A DNA stretch of 42,786 nucleotides from Actinomyces urogenitalis DSM 15434 (GTDB lineage Bacteria > Actinomycetota > Actinomycetes > Actinomycetales > Actinomycetaceae), in assembly GCF_000159035.1 (NCBI RefSeq), contig NZ_DS999576.1, forward strand, positions 627,053 through 669,838, written 5' to 3'. How positions within the stretch are numbered: position 1 is the stretch's first letter; each line of letters opens with the position of its first letter. A program made the translations under genes and the position numbers. The notes under the pieces were generated by a model. The model searched no databases. It was not told the DNA's origin and was given only the letters and a program-made list of their open reading frames with translations. Below are positions 18,387 through 26,664 of this stretch, in pieces.

Positions 18387-19184
18387 GTGCTCATCCTCCT
18401 ACCTCCCTCTGAGGGCAAGACCGCACCCGACGCCGGCCCGGCCCTGGACCTGGGCAGCCTGTGGGAGCCAGACCGGCTGACTGGGGCCCGCCGCACGGTC
18501 ATGGCCGAGCTGGCCGCGCTCAGCGCCGGTAGCGAGGCTGCCCGCGTGCTCGGGCTCGGACCACGCTCGGCAGATGACGCCGCGCTCAACCTCGTCCTGG
18601 AGCAGGCCCCCTGTGCCCCGGCCTACGCGCTGTACACCGGGGTGCTCTTCGACGCCGCCCAGATGTCCCTCCTGGGCTCCTCCGCGGACACTCGCGAGGT
18701 CCTGCGCCATGAGGTGATCGTCTTCTCCGGCCTGTGGGGCGCGGTGAGAGCCACGGACCTGCTGCCCGACCACCGGCTGTCGATGGGCGTGAGCCTGCCC
18801 GACGCCGGGCGCCTGGCGTCCTTCTGGAAGCCCGTCCTGGCGCCGGTCCTGACCAAAGCGGCCGACGGCGTCGTCGTCGACTGCCGCTCCGGGGTCTACT
18901 CCCCTGCCTGGCAGCCGGGTCCGGGGGCGCAGGGCCAGCTGGTGCGCGTGCGGGTGGTCAGCCGGAGACCGGACGGTAGCCACGCCGTCGTCTCCCACCA
19001 CGCCAAGCACACCCGCGGGCTGCTGGCCGGAGCGCTCGTGCGTGCCCGCGCCACGTCCGGCCTGCCCGCTGACGCCGACGTCGAGGACGTCCTTGCCCTG
19101 GCCGCTCAGATCGAGGGCGTACGCGATGGCTGGCTCGGCGAGCCGGACTCGCGCGGCCGACGAGATCTCACGCTCGTCGTGTGA
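18387..19184 (+). CDS. yaaA: Peroxide stress protein YaaA
   Basis: A 265-residue protein of the YaaA (DUF328/UPF0246) family, linked in E. coli to lowering free iron during peroxide stress and able to bind DNA. The signature PPSEGK is at residues 6-11. Other family segments are ALYTGVLFDA, VFSGLWGAVRATDLLPDHRLSM and DCRSGVY. GTG 18387 opens the conserved core directly (LILLPPSEGK), and TAAGAT ends 6 nt before it, so the mRNA is probably leaderless. rnpB lies divergently upstream, with its promoter reaching into this gene's first codons. Confidence 0.93.
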   Translation: MLILLPPSEGKTAPDAGPALDLGSLWEPDRLTGARRTVMAELAALSAGSEAARVLGLGPRSADDAALNLVLEQAPCAPAYALYTGVLFDAAQMSLLGSSADTREVLRHEVIVFSGLWGAVRATDLLPDHRLSMGVSLPDAGRLASFWKPVLAPVLTKAADGVVVDCRSGVYSPAWQPGPGAQGQLVRVRVVSRRPDGSHAVVSHHAKHTRGLLAGALVRARATSGLPADADVEDVLALAAQIEGVRDGWLGEPDSRGRRDLTLVV

Positions 19185-19188
19185 GAGA

Positions 19189-19923
19189 TCAGCGCTCCAT
19201 CCGCACGATGATGACGTCACCGTCCTCGGCGTGGATGACCTCGTCCTCGTCAGCGGCGGCGATGCGTGCGTGCTCCTGCGGGCTGATCTCCACGGCGGCG
19301 CCCTCGACGCGCCGTCCGTACAGTGCGACCGCGCCCACCCCACCGGTAGCCTCGCGCACTGCGTCATAGTCGGCCAGGAGGTCCGCAGCGACGGAACCGG
19401 CCAGGAAGTCCCGCTTGCCCTGCTCCTCGGCGATAGCGGCGTCCAGCCGCGCGAACTCGGCGTCACGCTCAGCGGTCAGCTCACGGCCAGCAGCCCGGAT
19501 CGCCGTCTCTTCCTCGGCCAGGCGATCGACCTCACCCTGCGCCGCCTCCAGGGACTCCATGGCGGCCAGCTGGGCCTCCTCCAGCACGGCCTGACGCCGT
19601 CCGAGCTGGTCGATCTCACCCTGGATAGCCGTCAGGTCCCGGGCGCCTGCCCCGCCCGAGGACAGGCGCTCGCGCAGCACCCCGGCACGGCGCACCACCT
19701 GGCCGACCTCGTCCTCGCGGCGTGTGGCCTCCTTCTTGGCCTCGCTCAGGCCGGCGTCAGCGATCACGGCCTCGCGCTTGTTGGCCTTCAGCCGCTCCAC
19801 CGTCGCCTCGATGCGGGCGAGCACGGGCAGGTGCCGGCGCTCGTGCCTGAGCCGCGCCAAGGCAGAGTCCAGTGCCTGGAGCTCGATGAGCAGCCGCTGC
19901 TGGGCAAGTGGTGCGCGCGTCAC
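19189..19923 (-). CDS. Coiled-coil protein related to C4-type zinc-ribbon family, cysteines lost
   Basis: A 244-residue protein. Residues 5-185 are heptad-rich coiled coil (many Arg/Glu/Ala/Leu); the C-terminal 55 residues align in pattern with the zinc-ribbon end of the family found beside Nif3 in actinobacteria. The four metal cysteines are gone: the usual CxGC position reads RRVEGA and the usual CxxCG position reads HAEDGD. The whole protein contains no cysteine. It starts with GTG at 19923, preceded by GGAAGGA, 28 nt after the Nif3 stop, so it is probably in one operon with Nif3. The function is unknown. Confidence 0.85.
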   Translation of the reverse strand: MTRAPLAQQRLLIELQALDSALARLRHERRHLPVLARIEATVERLKANKREAVIADAGLSEAKKEATRREDEVGQVVRRAGVLRERLSSGGAGARDLTAIQGEIDQLGRRQAVLEEAQLAAMESLEAAQGEVDRLAEEETAIRAAGRELTAERDAEFARLDAAIAEEQGKRDFLAGSVAADLLADYDAVREATGGVGAVALYGRRVEGAAVEISPQEHARIAAADEDEVIHAEDGDVIIVRMER

Positions 19924-19951
19924 GTCGGGGGTCCTTCCGGTGGTGGCGCCC

Positions 19952-20791
19952 TCAGGCGCCCGTGCTCAGTCTCAGGGTCCAGGCGTCGGTGACGACGCAC
20001 GAGACCTGTGCGGTGAGTCTACGTCCCTGGGCGGCCGCCTCGGCCTCAAGACGCGTGGCCAGCGGGGGCAGTCCCACCCACTCCGTCGCCCAGTGCGTAC
20101 CGCACAGCAGGAAGGGGCGTCCCTCAGCCAGGTGGTCGGTCGCAGGGTGGTGCCGTAGGTCCGCGGTCACGAACACGTCCGCGCCAGCCGCCCGGGCGGC
20201 GCCGAGCAAGGAATCCCCAGAACCACCTGAGACAGCGATCCGGCTCACCTGGGCGTCCAGGTCTCCGCCGACGAGCAGGCCGGGGACGCAGTCAGGCAGG
20301 ACCGTAGCCACGGTCTGGGCGAAGGCACGCAACGTCGTCGGCTCCGCCAGCTCCCCCACGCGTCCGATCCCCAGCTCAGGGTCAGCCTGGCTCGGGCTGA
20401 GCACGACGGTCCGCGTGAGTCCCACGGCCGCTGCCAGTGCGTCAGCCACGCCGCCGGCCGCCGAGTCCCAGGAGGTGTGGGCGTTAGCCAGGGCGATGCC
20501 GGCGCGGATGAGGCGGTGGACACTGCGGCCCTTGGAGGTCGTGGCCGAGACGTGGTCAGTGCCACGCAGGAAGAGGGGGTGGTGGGTGATGACCATGTCC
20601 ACGCCCGTCTCGATCGCCTCATCAACGACGGCGGGCAGCGGGTCGACGGCCAGCAGTACCCTGCGTACCGGGTCCGCGGGGTCTCCGCAGATGAGCTGGT
20701 TGGAGTCCCAGGGCTCAGCGAGCTCGTTCGGGGCGATGCGACGCAGGAGGCTGACGACCTCGCCGACGGTCAATGGGGTGGTCTCGCTCAT
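19952..20791 (-). CDS. Nif3-like dinuclear metal centre protein
   Basis: A 279-residue member of the NIF3/YbgI (DUF34) family, sometimes annotated as GTP cyclohydrolase I type 2. Metal-site motifs are visible but some differ from the common form: WDSNQL (usually WDNxGL), the intact THHPLF, and AHTSWDSA (usually AHTxxD). Near the C-terminus, CGTHWATEW takes the place of the final His/Glu ligands. ATG 20791 has TAGGCT ending 7 nt upstream, a leaderless pattern. The zinc-ribbon-like gene follows, the same pair as in mycobacteria. The biochemical role of the family is unsettled. Confidence 0.92.
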   Translation of the reverse strand: MSETTPLTVGEVVSLLRRIAPNELAEPWDSNQLICGDPADPVRRVLLAVDPLPAVVDEAIETGVDMVITHHPLFLRGTDHVSATTSKGRSVHRLIRAGIALANAHTSWDSAAGGVADALAAAVGLTRTVVLSPSQADPELGIGRVGELAEPTTLRAFAQTVATVLPDCVPGLLVGGDLDAQVSRIAVSGGSGDSLLGAARAAGADVFVTADLRHHPATDHLAEGRPFLLCGTHWATEWVGLPPLATRLEAEAAAQGRRLTAQVSCVVTDAWTLRLSTGA

Positions 20792-20798
20792 GGTCCCA

Positions 20799-20804
20799 AG
20801 CCTA
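20799..20804 (-). promoter_or_regulatory. -10 element of the Nif3 gene, leaderless type
   Basis: TAGGCT on the minus strand ends 7 nt before ATG 20791. The inverted GGGTAGC array begins 28 bp further upstream. Confidence 0.55.
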
Positions 20805-20831
20805 CGGCCGGCGACCCGCCAGGCAGGTCCC

Positions 20832-20941
20832 GCTACCCACCCATGCCCGTCGCTACCCGTTGAGGTTGCCCGCTACCCCGTAGCGCGCGCTGAGGGGTAG
20901 CCACGGATACCAGGGGGTAGCCACAGGCGCCAAGGGGTAGC
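20832..20941. repeat. Six-copy GGGTAGC array, 20-nt period, perfect dyad
   Basis: GCTACCC occurs at 20832, 20852 and 20872; its complement GGGTAGC occurs at 20895, 20915 and 20935. Each set has an exact 20-nt period, and all three left/right pairs share one dyad centre at 20886.5. The 13-nt spacers differ, so only the 7-mers (extended form GGGTAGCSRS) are conserved. The array fills the gap between the Nif3 promoter and the 3' end of tRNA-Leu. A regular binding platform on DNA is more likely than an RNA hairpin, because the spacers do not pair. Confidence 0.85.
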
Positions 20942-20954
20942 GACGGCGGTCAGG

Positions 20955-21036
20955 TGCCCCCAACGGGACTCGAACCCGTACGCCCAAGGGCATCGGCTTT
21001 TAAGGCCGCTGTGTCTACCGATTCCACCATGGGGGC
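20955..21036 (-). tRNA. tRNA-Leu(UAA)
   Basis: An 82-nt class II tRNA. The acceptor GCCCCCA pairs with TGGGGGC, discriminator A. The anticodon loop is CTTAAAA (anticodon TAA at 21002-21000), the variable arm is GCCCTTGGGC and the T-arm is ACGGG-TTCGAGT-CCCGT. It reads UUA, a rare codon in GC-rich genomes. CCA is not encoded. Confidence 0.95.
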
Positions 21037-21040
21037 GTGG

Positions 21041-21053
21041 CTGGCTGAGCCAG
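21041..21053. other. Small hairpin between tRNA-Leu and tRNA-Ile genes
   Basis: CTGGCT-G-AGCCAG can form a 6-bp stem in the 17-nt spacer of the minus-strand tRNA transcript. It may act in processing. Confidence 0.35.
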
Positions 21054-21144
21054 TACCCCCACTGGGATTCGAACCCAGGACCATGTGCTTATCAGGCACG
21101 GACGAGGTATAAGCTCGCTGCTCTAACCACTGAGCTATGGGGGC
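21054..21144 (-). tRNA. tRNA-Ile, anticodon read as UAU, with long variable arm
   Basis: A 91-nt tRNA. The acceptor GCCCCCA pairs with TGGGGGT (terminal G-U), discriminator A. The D-arm TAGCTCAGTGGTTAGAGCA matches the E. coli tRNA-Ile2 pattern. The anticodon stem is GCGAG/CTCGT with loop CTTATAC, giving anticodon TAT (21111-21109). The T-arm is CTGGG-TTCGAAT-CCCAG. The 23-nt variable region (21101-21079) folds into a stem GTGC/GCAC with loop CTGATAA, exactly the anticodon loop of tRNA-Ile(GAU). The alternative reading is a tRNA-Ile(GAU) with a 19-nt insertion before its anticodon arm. Both readings carry isoleucine anticodons. The UAU reading keeps standard spacing of the D-arm, base 26 and anticodon stem. 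Confidence 0.8.
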
Positions 21145-21215
21145 CCGCCAGGGTGCCAAGTAAGCACGCTGACCGGCTGAGACTACCGCAGTCACGGCCG
21201 TCGCTGTGCACGTGG

Positions 21216-21288
21216 TGGACCCGGCCGGACTCGAACCGACGACCGACGCGGTGTAAACGCGTTGCTCTACCAACTGAGCTACAGGTCC
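21216..21288 (-). tRNA. tRNA-Val(UAC)
   Basis: A 73-nt tRNA. GGACCTG pairs with CGGGTCC, discriminator A. Anticodon stem ACGCG/CGCGT with loop TTTACAC gives TAC. It is first in the minus-strand order Val-Ile-Leu. A possible -10 (TATGCT, 21324-21319) lies about 30 nt upstream. Confidence 0.96.
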
Positions 21289-21356
21289 GTGGCGCCCGTA
21301 GGCGCTGCTGCTCGCCGCAGCATACGGCACGCCGTCGTTCGACGACGCACCCGGCG

Positions 21357-21761
21357 TCAGTGCCGCCGGCTGGAGATGCGGATGCCGCTCCAGTGCTGGC
21401 CCATCGCCGCGGCCGAGGTGGCATGCATACCGGCAGTGCGGGCAGCCTCCTCCACGTCCGAGGAGGGAACGGCCCCGGCCGTACGAGCCTTGGGGGTGAG
21501 CACCCAGATCACGCCGTCGCCGTCGAGGTTGGCCTGCGCGTCCACCAGGACGTCAGTCAGGTCGTCGACGTCACCGTCGTCATCGCGCCACCACACGATC
21601 GTGGAGTCGGCTACGTCCTCATAGTCCTCATCGACCAGCTCGGTACCGGTCAGCGCCTCGGCGGCCGCGCGGAGCTCGTCGTCGACGTCGTCGTCGTAAC
21701 CGAACTCCTGGATGATGAGGCCGGAGGTGAAGCCAAAGGCCCCACCTGCTGTGCTCGCCAC
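21357..21761 (-). CDS. DUF3052 family protein
   Basis: A 134-residue acidic cytosolic protein of the DUF3052 family, conserved next to aceE in actinobacteria. Segments typical of the family are LIIQEFGYDDDVDDELR, LVDEDYEDVADSTIVWWRDDDGD, DLTDVLVDAQANL and GVIWVLTPKA. GTG 21761 is chosen because it begins at the conserved ASTAGGAFGFTSG and has GGAGA a few nt upstream; the frame is open to 21920, but that extension is not family-like. It is divergent from aceE. The molecular role is unknown; the many Asp/Glu residues suggest a binding protein. Confidence 0.88.
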   Translation of the reverse strand: MASTAGGAFGFTSGLIIQEFGYDDDVDDELRAAAEALTGTELVDEDYEDVADSTIVWWRDDDGDVDDLTDVLVDAQANLDGDGVIWVLTPKARTAGAVPSSDVEEAARTAGMHATSAAAMGQHWSGIRISSRRH

Positions 21762-22080
21762 TGTCGTCTCTCCGTCCCTCGGGCTCGCAGTGCGTCCCGT
21801 TCTCGTGCGCGGTAGCGCGGTTTTCAGTGCCCCGTGGGGCGCTACGGAGTCTAGCCCACAGCATGTGACCCCACTGACGCAAGCCCATACGCTCAGCCGG
21901 ATTTCGGTGGCTGACCTCACAGCATCACTGGGACCTTCTTCCCGTCACCTGGGCGACGCTGTGACGCAAAGGCCGTAGATTTGTGGTGGACTACAGTCCA
22001 TGCGACCCGGCCGGGCTCGCCGGCCCGACGCCGCCGCGAGCCTGAACTGCCACCGCACCGAAGCGAGGAAAGAGGAACCC

Positions 22081-24840
22081 GTGAGCCCGACCAGTGACTC
22101 CACGCCGCTCATCGACGGCCTCCTGACCAAGGTCACCGACAACGACCCCGAGGAGACCAGGGAGTGGCGCGAGTCCCTTGACGCCCTCATCCAGGAGAAG
22201 GGTGGCCCCCGTGCCCGCTTCATCCTGCTGTCGATGCTGGCGGAGGCACGGCGCAAGAACGTCGCCGTCCCCTCGCAGACGACGACGCCCTACGTCAACA
22301 CCATCGACGTCGCCGACGAGCCCTACTTCCCTGGCGACGAGGACGCCGAGCGCACCTACCGCCGATGGAACCGCTGGAACGCCGCCGTCATGGTCACCCG
22401 CGCCCAGCGCCCGGGGATCGGGGTGGGCGGACACATCTCCTCCTACGCCTCGACCGCCACGCTCTACGAGGTCGGCCTCAACCACTTCTTCCGCGGCAAG
22501 GACCACCCTGGCGGCGGCGACCACGTCTTCTTCCAGGGCCACGCCTCCCCCGGCAACTACGCCCGAGCCTTCCTCGAGGGCCGTCTGACTGAGGATGACC
22601 TCGACGGCTTCCGCCAGGAGTACTCCCACCCCGCCGCCACCGGCGGACGTGGCATCCCCTCCTACCCGCACCCGCGCCGGATGAAGGACTTCTGGGAGTA
22701 CCCGACCGTCTCGATGGGCCTGGGCCCGGCCGAGGCCATCTACCAGGCCTGGTTCGACAAGTACCTCCAGGGTGCGGGCATCAAGGACACCTCCCAGCAG
22801 CACACCTGGGCCTTCCTGGGCGACGGCGAGATGGACGAGCCCGAGTCACGCGGCATGCTCCAGCTGGCGGCCTCCCAGCAGCTGGACAACCTCACCTTCG
22901 TCATCAACTGCAACCTGCAGCGCCTGGACGGCCCGGTGCGTGGTAACGGCAAGATCATCCAGGAGCTGGAGGCCTTCTTTAAGGGCGCAGGCTGGAACGT
23001 CATCAAGGTCATCTGGGGCCGTGGCTGGGACCAGCTGCTGGCCGCGGACAAGGACCACGCCCTGGAGCACCTCATGATGGAGACGCTCGACGGCGACTAC
23101 CAGACCTTCAAGGCCAACGACGGCGCCTACGTGCGCGAGCACTTCTTCAACCGTGACCCGCGGACCGCCGAGCTGGTCAAGGACTGGACCGACGAGGAGA
23201 TCTGGGCCCTGCAGCGCGGCGGTAACGACTACCGCAAGATGTACGCCGCCTACAAGGCGGCCATGGAGCACAAGGGCCAGCCCACGGTCATCCTGGCCCA
23301 CACGGTCAAGGGCTACCTGCTGGGCTCCCACTTCGCGGGCCGCAACGCGACCCACCAGATGAAGAAGCTCAAGCTCGACGACCTCAAGGGCCTGCGCGAC
23401 CGGCTGCACATCCCGATCACCGACGAGCAGCTGGAGGCTGACCCCACCCGTCCTCCGTACTACAAGCCTGCGCCGGATGACCCGGCTCTGCTCTACATGC
23501 TCGAGCGCCGTCGCCAGCTCGGAGGCTTCGTGCCCGAGCGCCGTGACGCCGGCACCGAGCTGGAGCTACCCGGTGACAAGGTCTACGACATCCTCAAGTC
23601 CGGCTCGGGCAAGCAGGAAGTCGCCTCGACGATGGCCTTCGTGCGCCTGCTCAAGGAGCTCATCAAGGACAAGAACATCGGCCGCCGCTTCGTGCCGATC
23701 GTTCCTGACGAGTCGCGCACCTTCGGTCTGGAGTCGCTGTTCCCCACGAAGAAGATCTTCAACACCCAGGGACAGAACTACACGCCGGTGGACGCGGACA
23801 TGATGCTGTCCTACCGCGAGTCCACCTCCGGTCAGCTCATGCACACCGGCATCAACGAGGCTGGCTCCGCCTCACTGTTCCAGGTGGCCGGTACCAGCTA
23901 CGCCACCCACGGCGAGCCGATGATCCCGGTCTACATCTTCTACTCGATGTTCGGCTTCCAGCGCACGGCCGACCAGTTCTGGGCCGCCGGGGACCAGCTG
24001 GCCCGTGGCTTCGTCATCGGTGCCACGGCCGGTCGCACGACGCTGACCGGTGAGGGTACCCAGCACATGGACGGCCACTCCCCGCTCATGGCTTGGACCA
24101 ACGAGGCCTTCGCCTCCTACGACCCGGCCTACGCCTACGAGATCCGCCACATCGTGCGTGACGCGCTGGAGCGCTGGTACGGCCCGGACAGCGGTCGTAA
24201 CCGCAACATCATGTACTACCTGACGGTGTACAACGAGCCGATCGTCCAGCCGGCCGAGCCCGAGGACGTCGACGTCGAGGGCATTCTCAAGGGTCTGCAC
24301 AAGATCTCCGACGCCCCGGCAGGCGACGGTCCCGAGGTCCAGCTGCTGGCCTCCGGCGTGGGGGTGCCGTGGATCGTCGAGGCTCAGCGGATCCTGGCTG
24401 AGGACTGGGGCGTGCGCGCCAGCGTGTGGTCCGTAACCTCGTGGGGCGAGCTGCGCCGTGAGGCTCTGGCGGTGGAGAAGGACAACTTCCTCCACCCCAC
24501 CGCTGACCAGCGCGTGCCCTACGTGACCGGCAAGCTTGCCCACGCCACCGGTCCCTTGATCGCCACCAGCGACTTCGACCACGCGGTGCCTGACCTCATC
24601 CGTCCGTGGGTCCCTGGCGACTACCACGTGCTGGGTGCCGATGGCTTCGGCTTCTCCGACACCCGCGCTGCGGCTCGCCGCCACTACCTCATCGACGCCG
24701 ATTCCGTCGTCGTCAAGGCGCTTCAGGCGCTGGCGCAGCAGGGCAAGCTCGACCGCGAGGTCGTGGCCCAGGCGATCGAGCGCTACAACCTTGAGGACGT
24801 CAACGCCGGTTCCTCCGGCAGCCAGGGTGGCGAGGCCTGA
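22081..24840 (+). CDS. aceE: Pyruvate dehydrogenase E1 component, homodimeric AceE
   Basis: A 919-residue thiamine-diphosphate enzyme that decarboxylates pyruvate and acylates the lipoyl domain of E2, leading to acetyl-CoA. The ThDP/Mg motif [10 protein letters not shown] followed by NLTFVINCN is at about 246-280. Other AceE features are [37 protein letters not shown] and, in the second half, [16 protein letters not shown] 22081 has a purine-rich GAAAGAGGAA just upstream; the frame is open to 22000 without a good ribosome site. E2 and E3 genes are not in the window. It needs lipoate made by LipB/LipA, and its product feeds the downstream fatty-acid genes. Confidence 0.97.
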   Translation: MSPTSDSTPLIDGLLTKVTDNDPEETREWRESLDALIQEKGGPRARFILLSMLAEARRKNVAVPSQTTTPYVNTIDVADEPYFPGDEDAERTYRRWNRWNAAVMVTRAQRPGIGVGGHISSYASTATLYEVGLNHFFRGKDHPGGGDHVFFQGHASPGNYARAFLEGRLTEDDLDGFRQEYSHPAATGGRGIPSYPHPRRMKDFWEYPTVSMGLGPAEAIYQAWFDKYLQGAGIKDTSQQHTWAFLGDGEMDEPESRGMLQLAASQQLDNLTFVINCNLQRLDGPVRGNGKIIQELEAFFKGAGWNVIKVIWGRGWDQLLAADKDHALEHLMMETLDGDYQTFKANDGAYVREHFFNRDPRTAELVKDWTDEEIWALQRGGNDYRKMYAAYKAAMEHKGQPTVILAHTVKGYLLGSHFAGRNATHQMKKLKLDDLKGLRDRLHIPITDEQLEADPTRPPYYKPAPDDPALLYMLERRRQLGGFVPERRDAGTELELPGDKVYDILKSGSGKQEVASTMAFVRLLKELIKDKNIGRRFVPIVPDESRTFGLESLFPTKKIFNTQGQNYTPVDADMMLSYRESTSGQLMHTGINEAGSASLFQVAGTSYATHGEPMIPVYIFYSMFGFQRTADQFWAAGDQLARGFVIGATAGRTTLTGEGTQHMDGHSPLMAWTNEAFASYDPAYAYEIRHIVRDALERWYGPDSGRNRNIMYYLTVYNEPIVQPAEPEDVDVEGILKGLHKISDAPAGDGPEVQLLASGVGVPWIVEAQRILAEDWGVRASVWSVTSWGELRREALAVEKDNFLHPTADQRVPYVTGKLAHATGPLIATSDFDHAVPDLIRPWVPGDYHVLGADGFGFSDTRAAARRHYLIDADSVVVKALQALAQQGKLDREVVAQAIERYNLEDVNAGSSGSQGGEA

Positions 24841-24866
24841 GGGCTGCCGTTCTCGCTGAACGCGTG

Positions 24867-24910
24867 AGTGCGGCCGGTGAAGGGTCTTCAAGCCCTTCAC
24901 CGGCCGCACT
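24867..24910. terminator. Bidirectional terminator between aceE and aspA
   Basis: An 18-bp perfect stem (24867-24884 with 24893-24910) and an 8-nt loop lie between the convergent stops. Confidence 0.85.
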
Positions 24911-24931
24911 TGCACGCGCTGGGCGCTGGCG

Positions 24932-26407
24932 TCAGTCCTCGTCAGCGTCCTCGGCCCGGGTACGGGGAACCGACGGGTCAGAGCCGGAGTAGTAGCGCAT
25001 GTCGCGGTAACGCGGACGCAGGAGGTTGTCCACGCTCAGCAGCTCGTCCAGCGTCTTCTCGTCCAGCAGCTCCATCTCCAGGACCACCTCACGCACGTTT
25101 CGTCCTGAGCGGGCGCACTCACGTCCCACCAGGTCACCGTTGTGGTGACCGATGACCTCGTTGAGGTAGGTGACGATCCCGATGGAGTTCAGGACGTTGT
25201 CGCGGCACACCTCCTCATTGGCCTCGATGCCGATGATGCACAGCTCGCGCAGCGTGCGCATGGCGTGGGTGAGCAGGCGGATCGACTCAAAGCTCGTCTG
25301 GCCGATCACCGGCTCCATGACGTTGAGCTGGAGCTGGCCGGCCTCGGCAGCGAAGGTGAGCGCCACATCGTTGCCGATGACCTTGAAGCAGACCTGGTTA
25401 ACGACCTCGGGGATCACCGGGTTGACCTTGGCCGGCATGATGGAGGACCCCGCAGCCCGCTCGGGCAGGCGGATCTCCCCCAGGCCTGCACGCGGTCCGG
25501 AGGACAGCAGACGCAGGTCGTTGCAGATCTTGGACAGCTTGACCGCCAGCCTCTTGATGGCCGCGTGCATGGAGACGTAGGCGCCGGTGTCGCTGGTGGC
25601 CTCCATGAGGTTCTCCGCGCCCTTGATCGGCAGGCCCGTGACCTGCTGGAGGTAGCCCACCACGGAGTCCTGGTACCCCTCAGGAGTGTTCAGTCCCGTC
25701 CCGATCGCCGTGGCACCGAGGTTGACCTCCAGGAGCAGGCTGGAGTTGGCCCGCAGCCGCGAGATCTCCTCGCCCAGCAGCACGCTGAAGGCCTCGAACT
25801 CCTGTCCCAGGCTCATGGGCACGGCGTCCTGGAGCTGGGTGCGCCCCATCTTGAGCACGTCCTTGAACTGGGTGCCCTTGGACGCCAGGGCGTCGATGAG
25901 ACGGTCCAGCTCAGCCAGGAGCGCCTCGACCTGGGCGTACAGACCCAGCCGGAAGCCGGAGGGGTAGGCGTCATTCGTGGACTGGGACTTGTTGACGTGG
26001 TCATTAGGGTTGATGACGTCGTAGCGTCCCTTGGCGTAGCCCAGGTGCTCCAGCGCAAGGTTGGCGATGACCTCGTTGGTGTTCATGTTGACGCTCGTGC
26101 CAGCCCCGCCCTGGAAGACGTCGATGGGGAACTGGTCCAGACAGCGCCCGTCGTCGAGCACCTGGTCGCAGGCCCACACGATGGCGTCAGCCACCTCGTC
26201 AGACAGCGTCCCCAACTCGTGATTGGCCAGTGCCGAGGCCTTCTTGACCTGGACCATGCCGCGGATGAAGGCGGGCTCCTCCCCGATCTTCACGCCAGAG
26301 ATCTGGTAGTTCTCCTGGGCGCGCAAGGTGTGGATACCCCAGTACGCCTCGAGCGGTACCTCGCGGGGACCGAGGAGGTCTTCCTCGGTGCGGGTGGCCT
26401 GCGACAT
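24932..26407 (-). CDS. aspA: Aspartate ammonia-lyase
   Basis: A 491-residue member of the fumarase/aspartase family; it should interconvert aspartate with fumarate plus ammonia. The superfamily signature [11 protein letters not shown], carrying the catalytic serine loop, is near residue 320. [16 protein letters not shown] and [18 protein letters not shown] are the other two active-site regions. Aspartase rather than fumarase is inferred from the TGLNTPEGY and [19 protein letters not shown] context. ATG 26407 follows GGAGGAATCACG; an in-frame start at 26437 lacks this. The C-terminal 25 residues are acidic and variable. Confidence 0.93.
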   Translation of the reverse strand: MSQATRTEEDLLGPREVPLEAYWGIHTLRAQENYQISGVKIGEEPAFIRGMVQVKKASALANHELGTLSDEVADAIVWACDQVLDDGRCLDQFPIDVFQGGAGTSVNMNTNEVIANLALEHLGYAKGRYDVINPNDHVNKSQSTNDAYPSGFRLGLYAQVEALLAELDRLIDALASKGTQFKDVLKMGRTQLQDAVPMSLGQEFEAFSVLLGEEISRLRANSSLLLEVNLGATAIGTGLNTPEGYQDSVVGYLQQVTGLPIKGAENLMEATSDTGAYVSMHAAIKRLAVKLSKICNDLRLLSSGPRAGLGEIRLPERAAGSSIMPAKVNPVIPEVVNQVCFKVIGNDVALTFAAEAGQLQLNVMEPVIGQTSFESIRLLTHAMRTLRELCIIGIEANEEVCRDNVLNSIGIVTYLNEVIGHHNGDLVGRECARSGRNVREVVLEMELLDEKTLDELLSVDNLLRPRYRDMRYYSGSDPSVPRTRAEDADED

Positions 26408-26485
26408 CGTGATTCCTCCAGTGCGCCCCAGGCGCACGTCGACGTTGACGGTCTGCTCACGGCCCAGCGCCGTGTTGCAGGCCCC

Positions 26486-26491
26486 AGCCTA
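26486..26491 (-). promoter_or_regulatory. Possible -10 of aspA
   Basis: TAGGCT on the minus strand would start a transcript with a leader of roughly 70 nt before the aspA ATG at 26407. No good -35 is seen. Confidence 0.4.
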
Positions 26492-26651
26492 GCGACCCGC
26501 AGCAGGGCCCGGACGCCATTGCCGGGCGAGATCCGACGGCGTCCACGGACTTTCGCCCCAGATCTGCCGTATTCCGGCCCCGCCGTCGTTTTTCTGTCGG
26601 TTCCCTCAAAAGGTCCCACCTGCGGACCGTTCCGGTGTCGTGGGTGCAGGC

Positions 26652-26657
26652 TAGGCT
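26652..26657 (+). promoter_or_regulatory. -10 element of the PucR-type regulator, leaderless type
   Basis: TAGGCT ends 7 nt before ATG 26665; no Shine-Dalgarno is present. Confidence 0.55.
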
Positions 26658-26664
26658 CTCAGGC

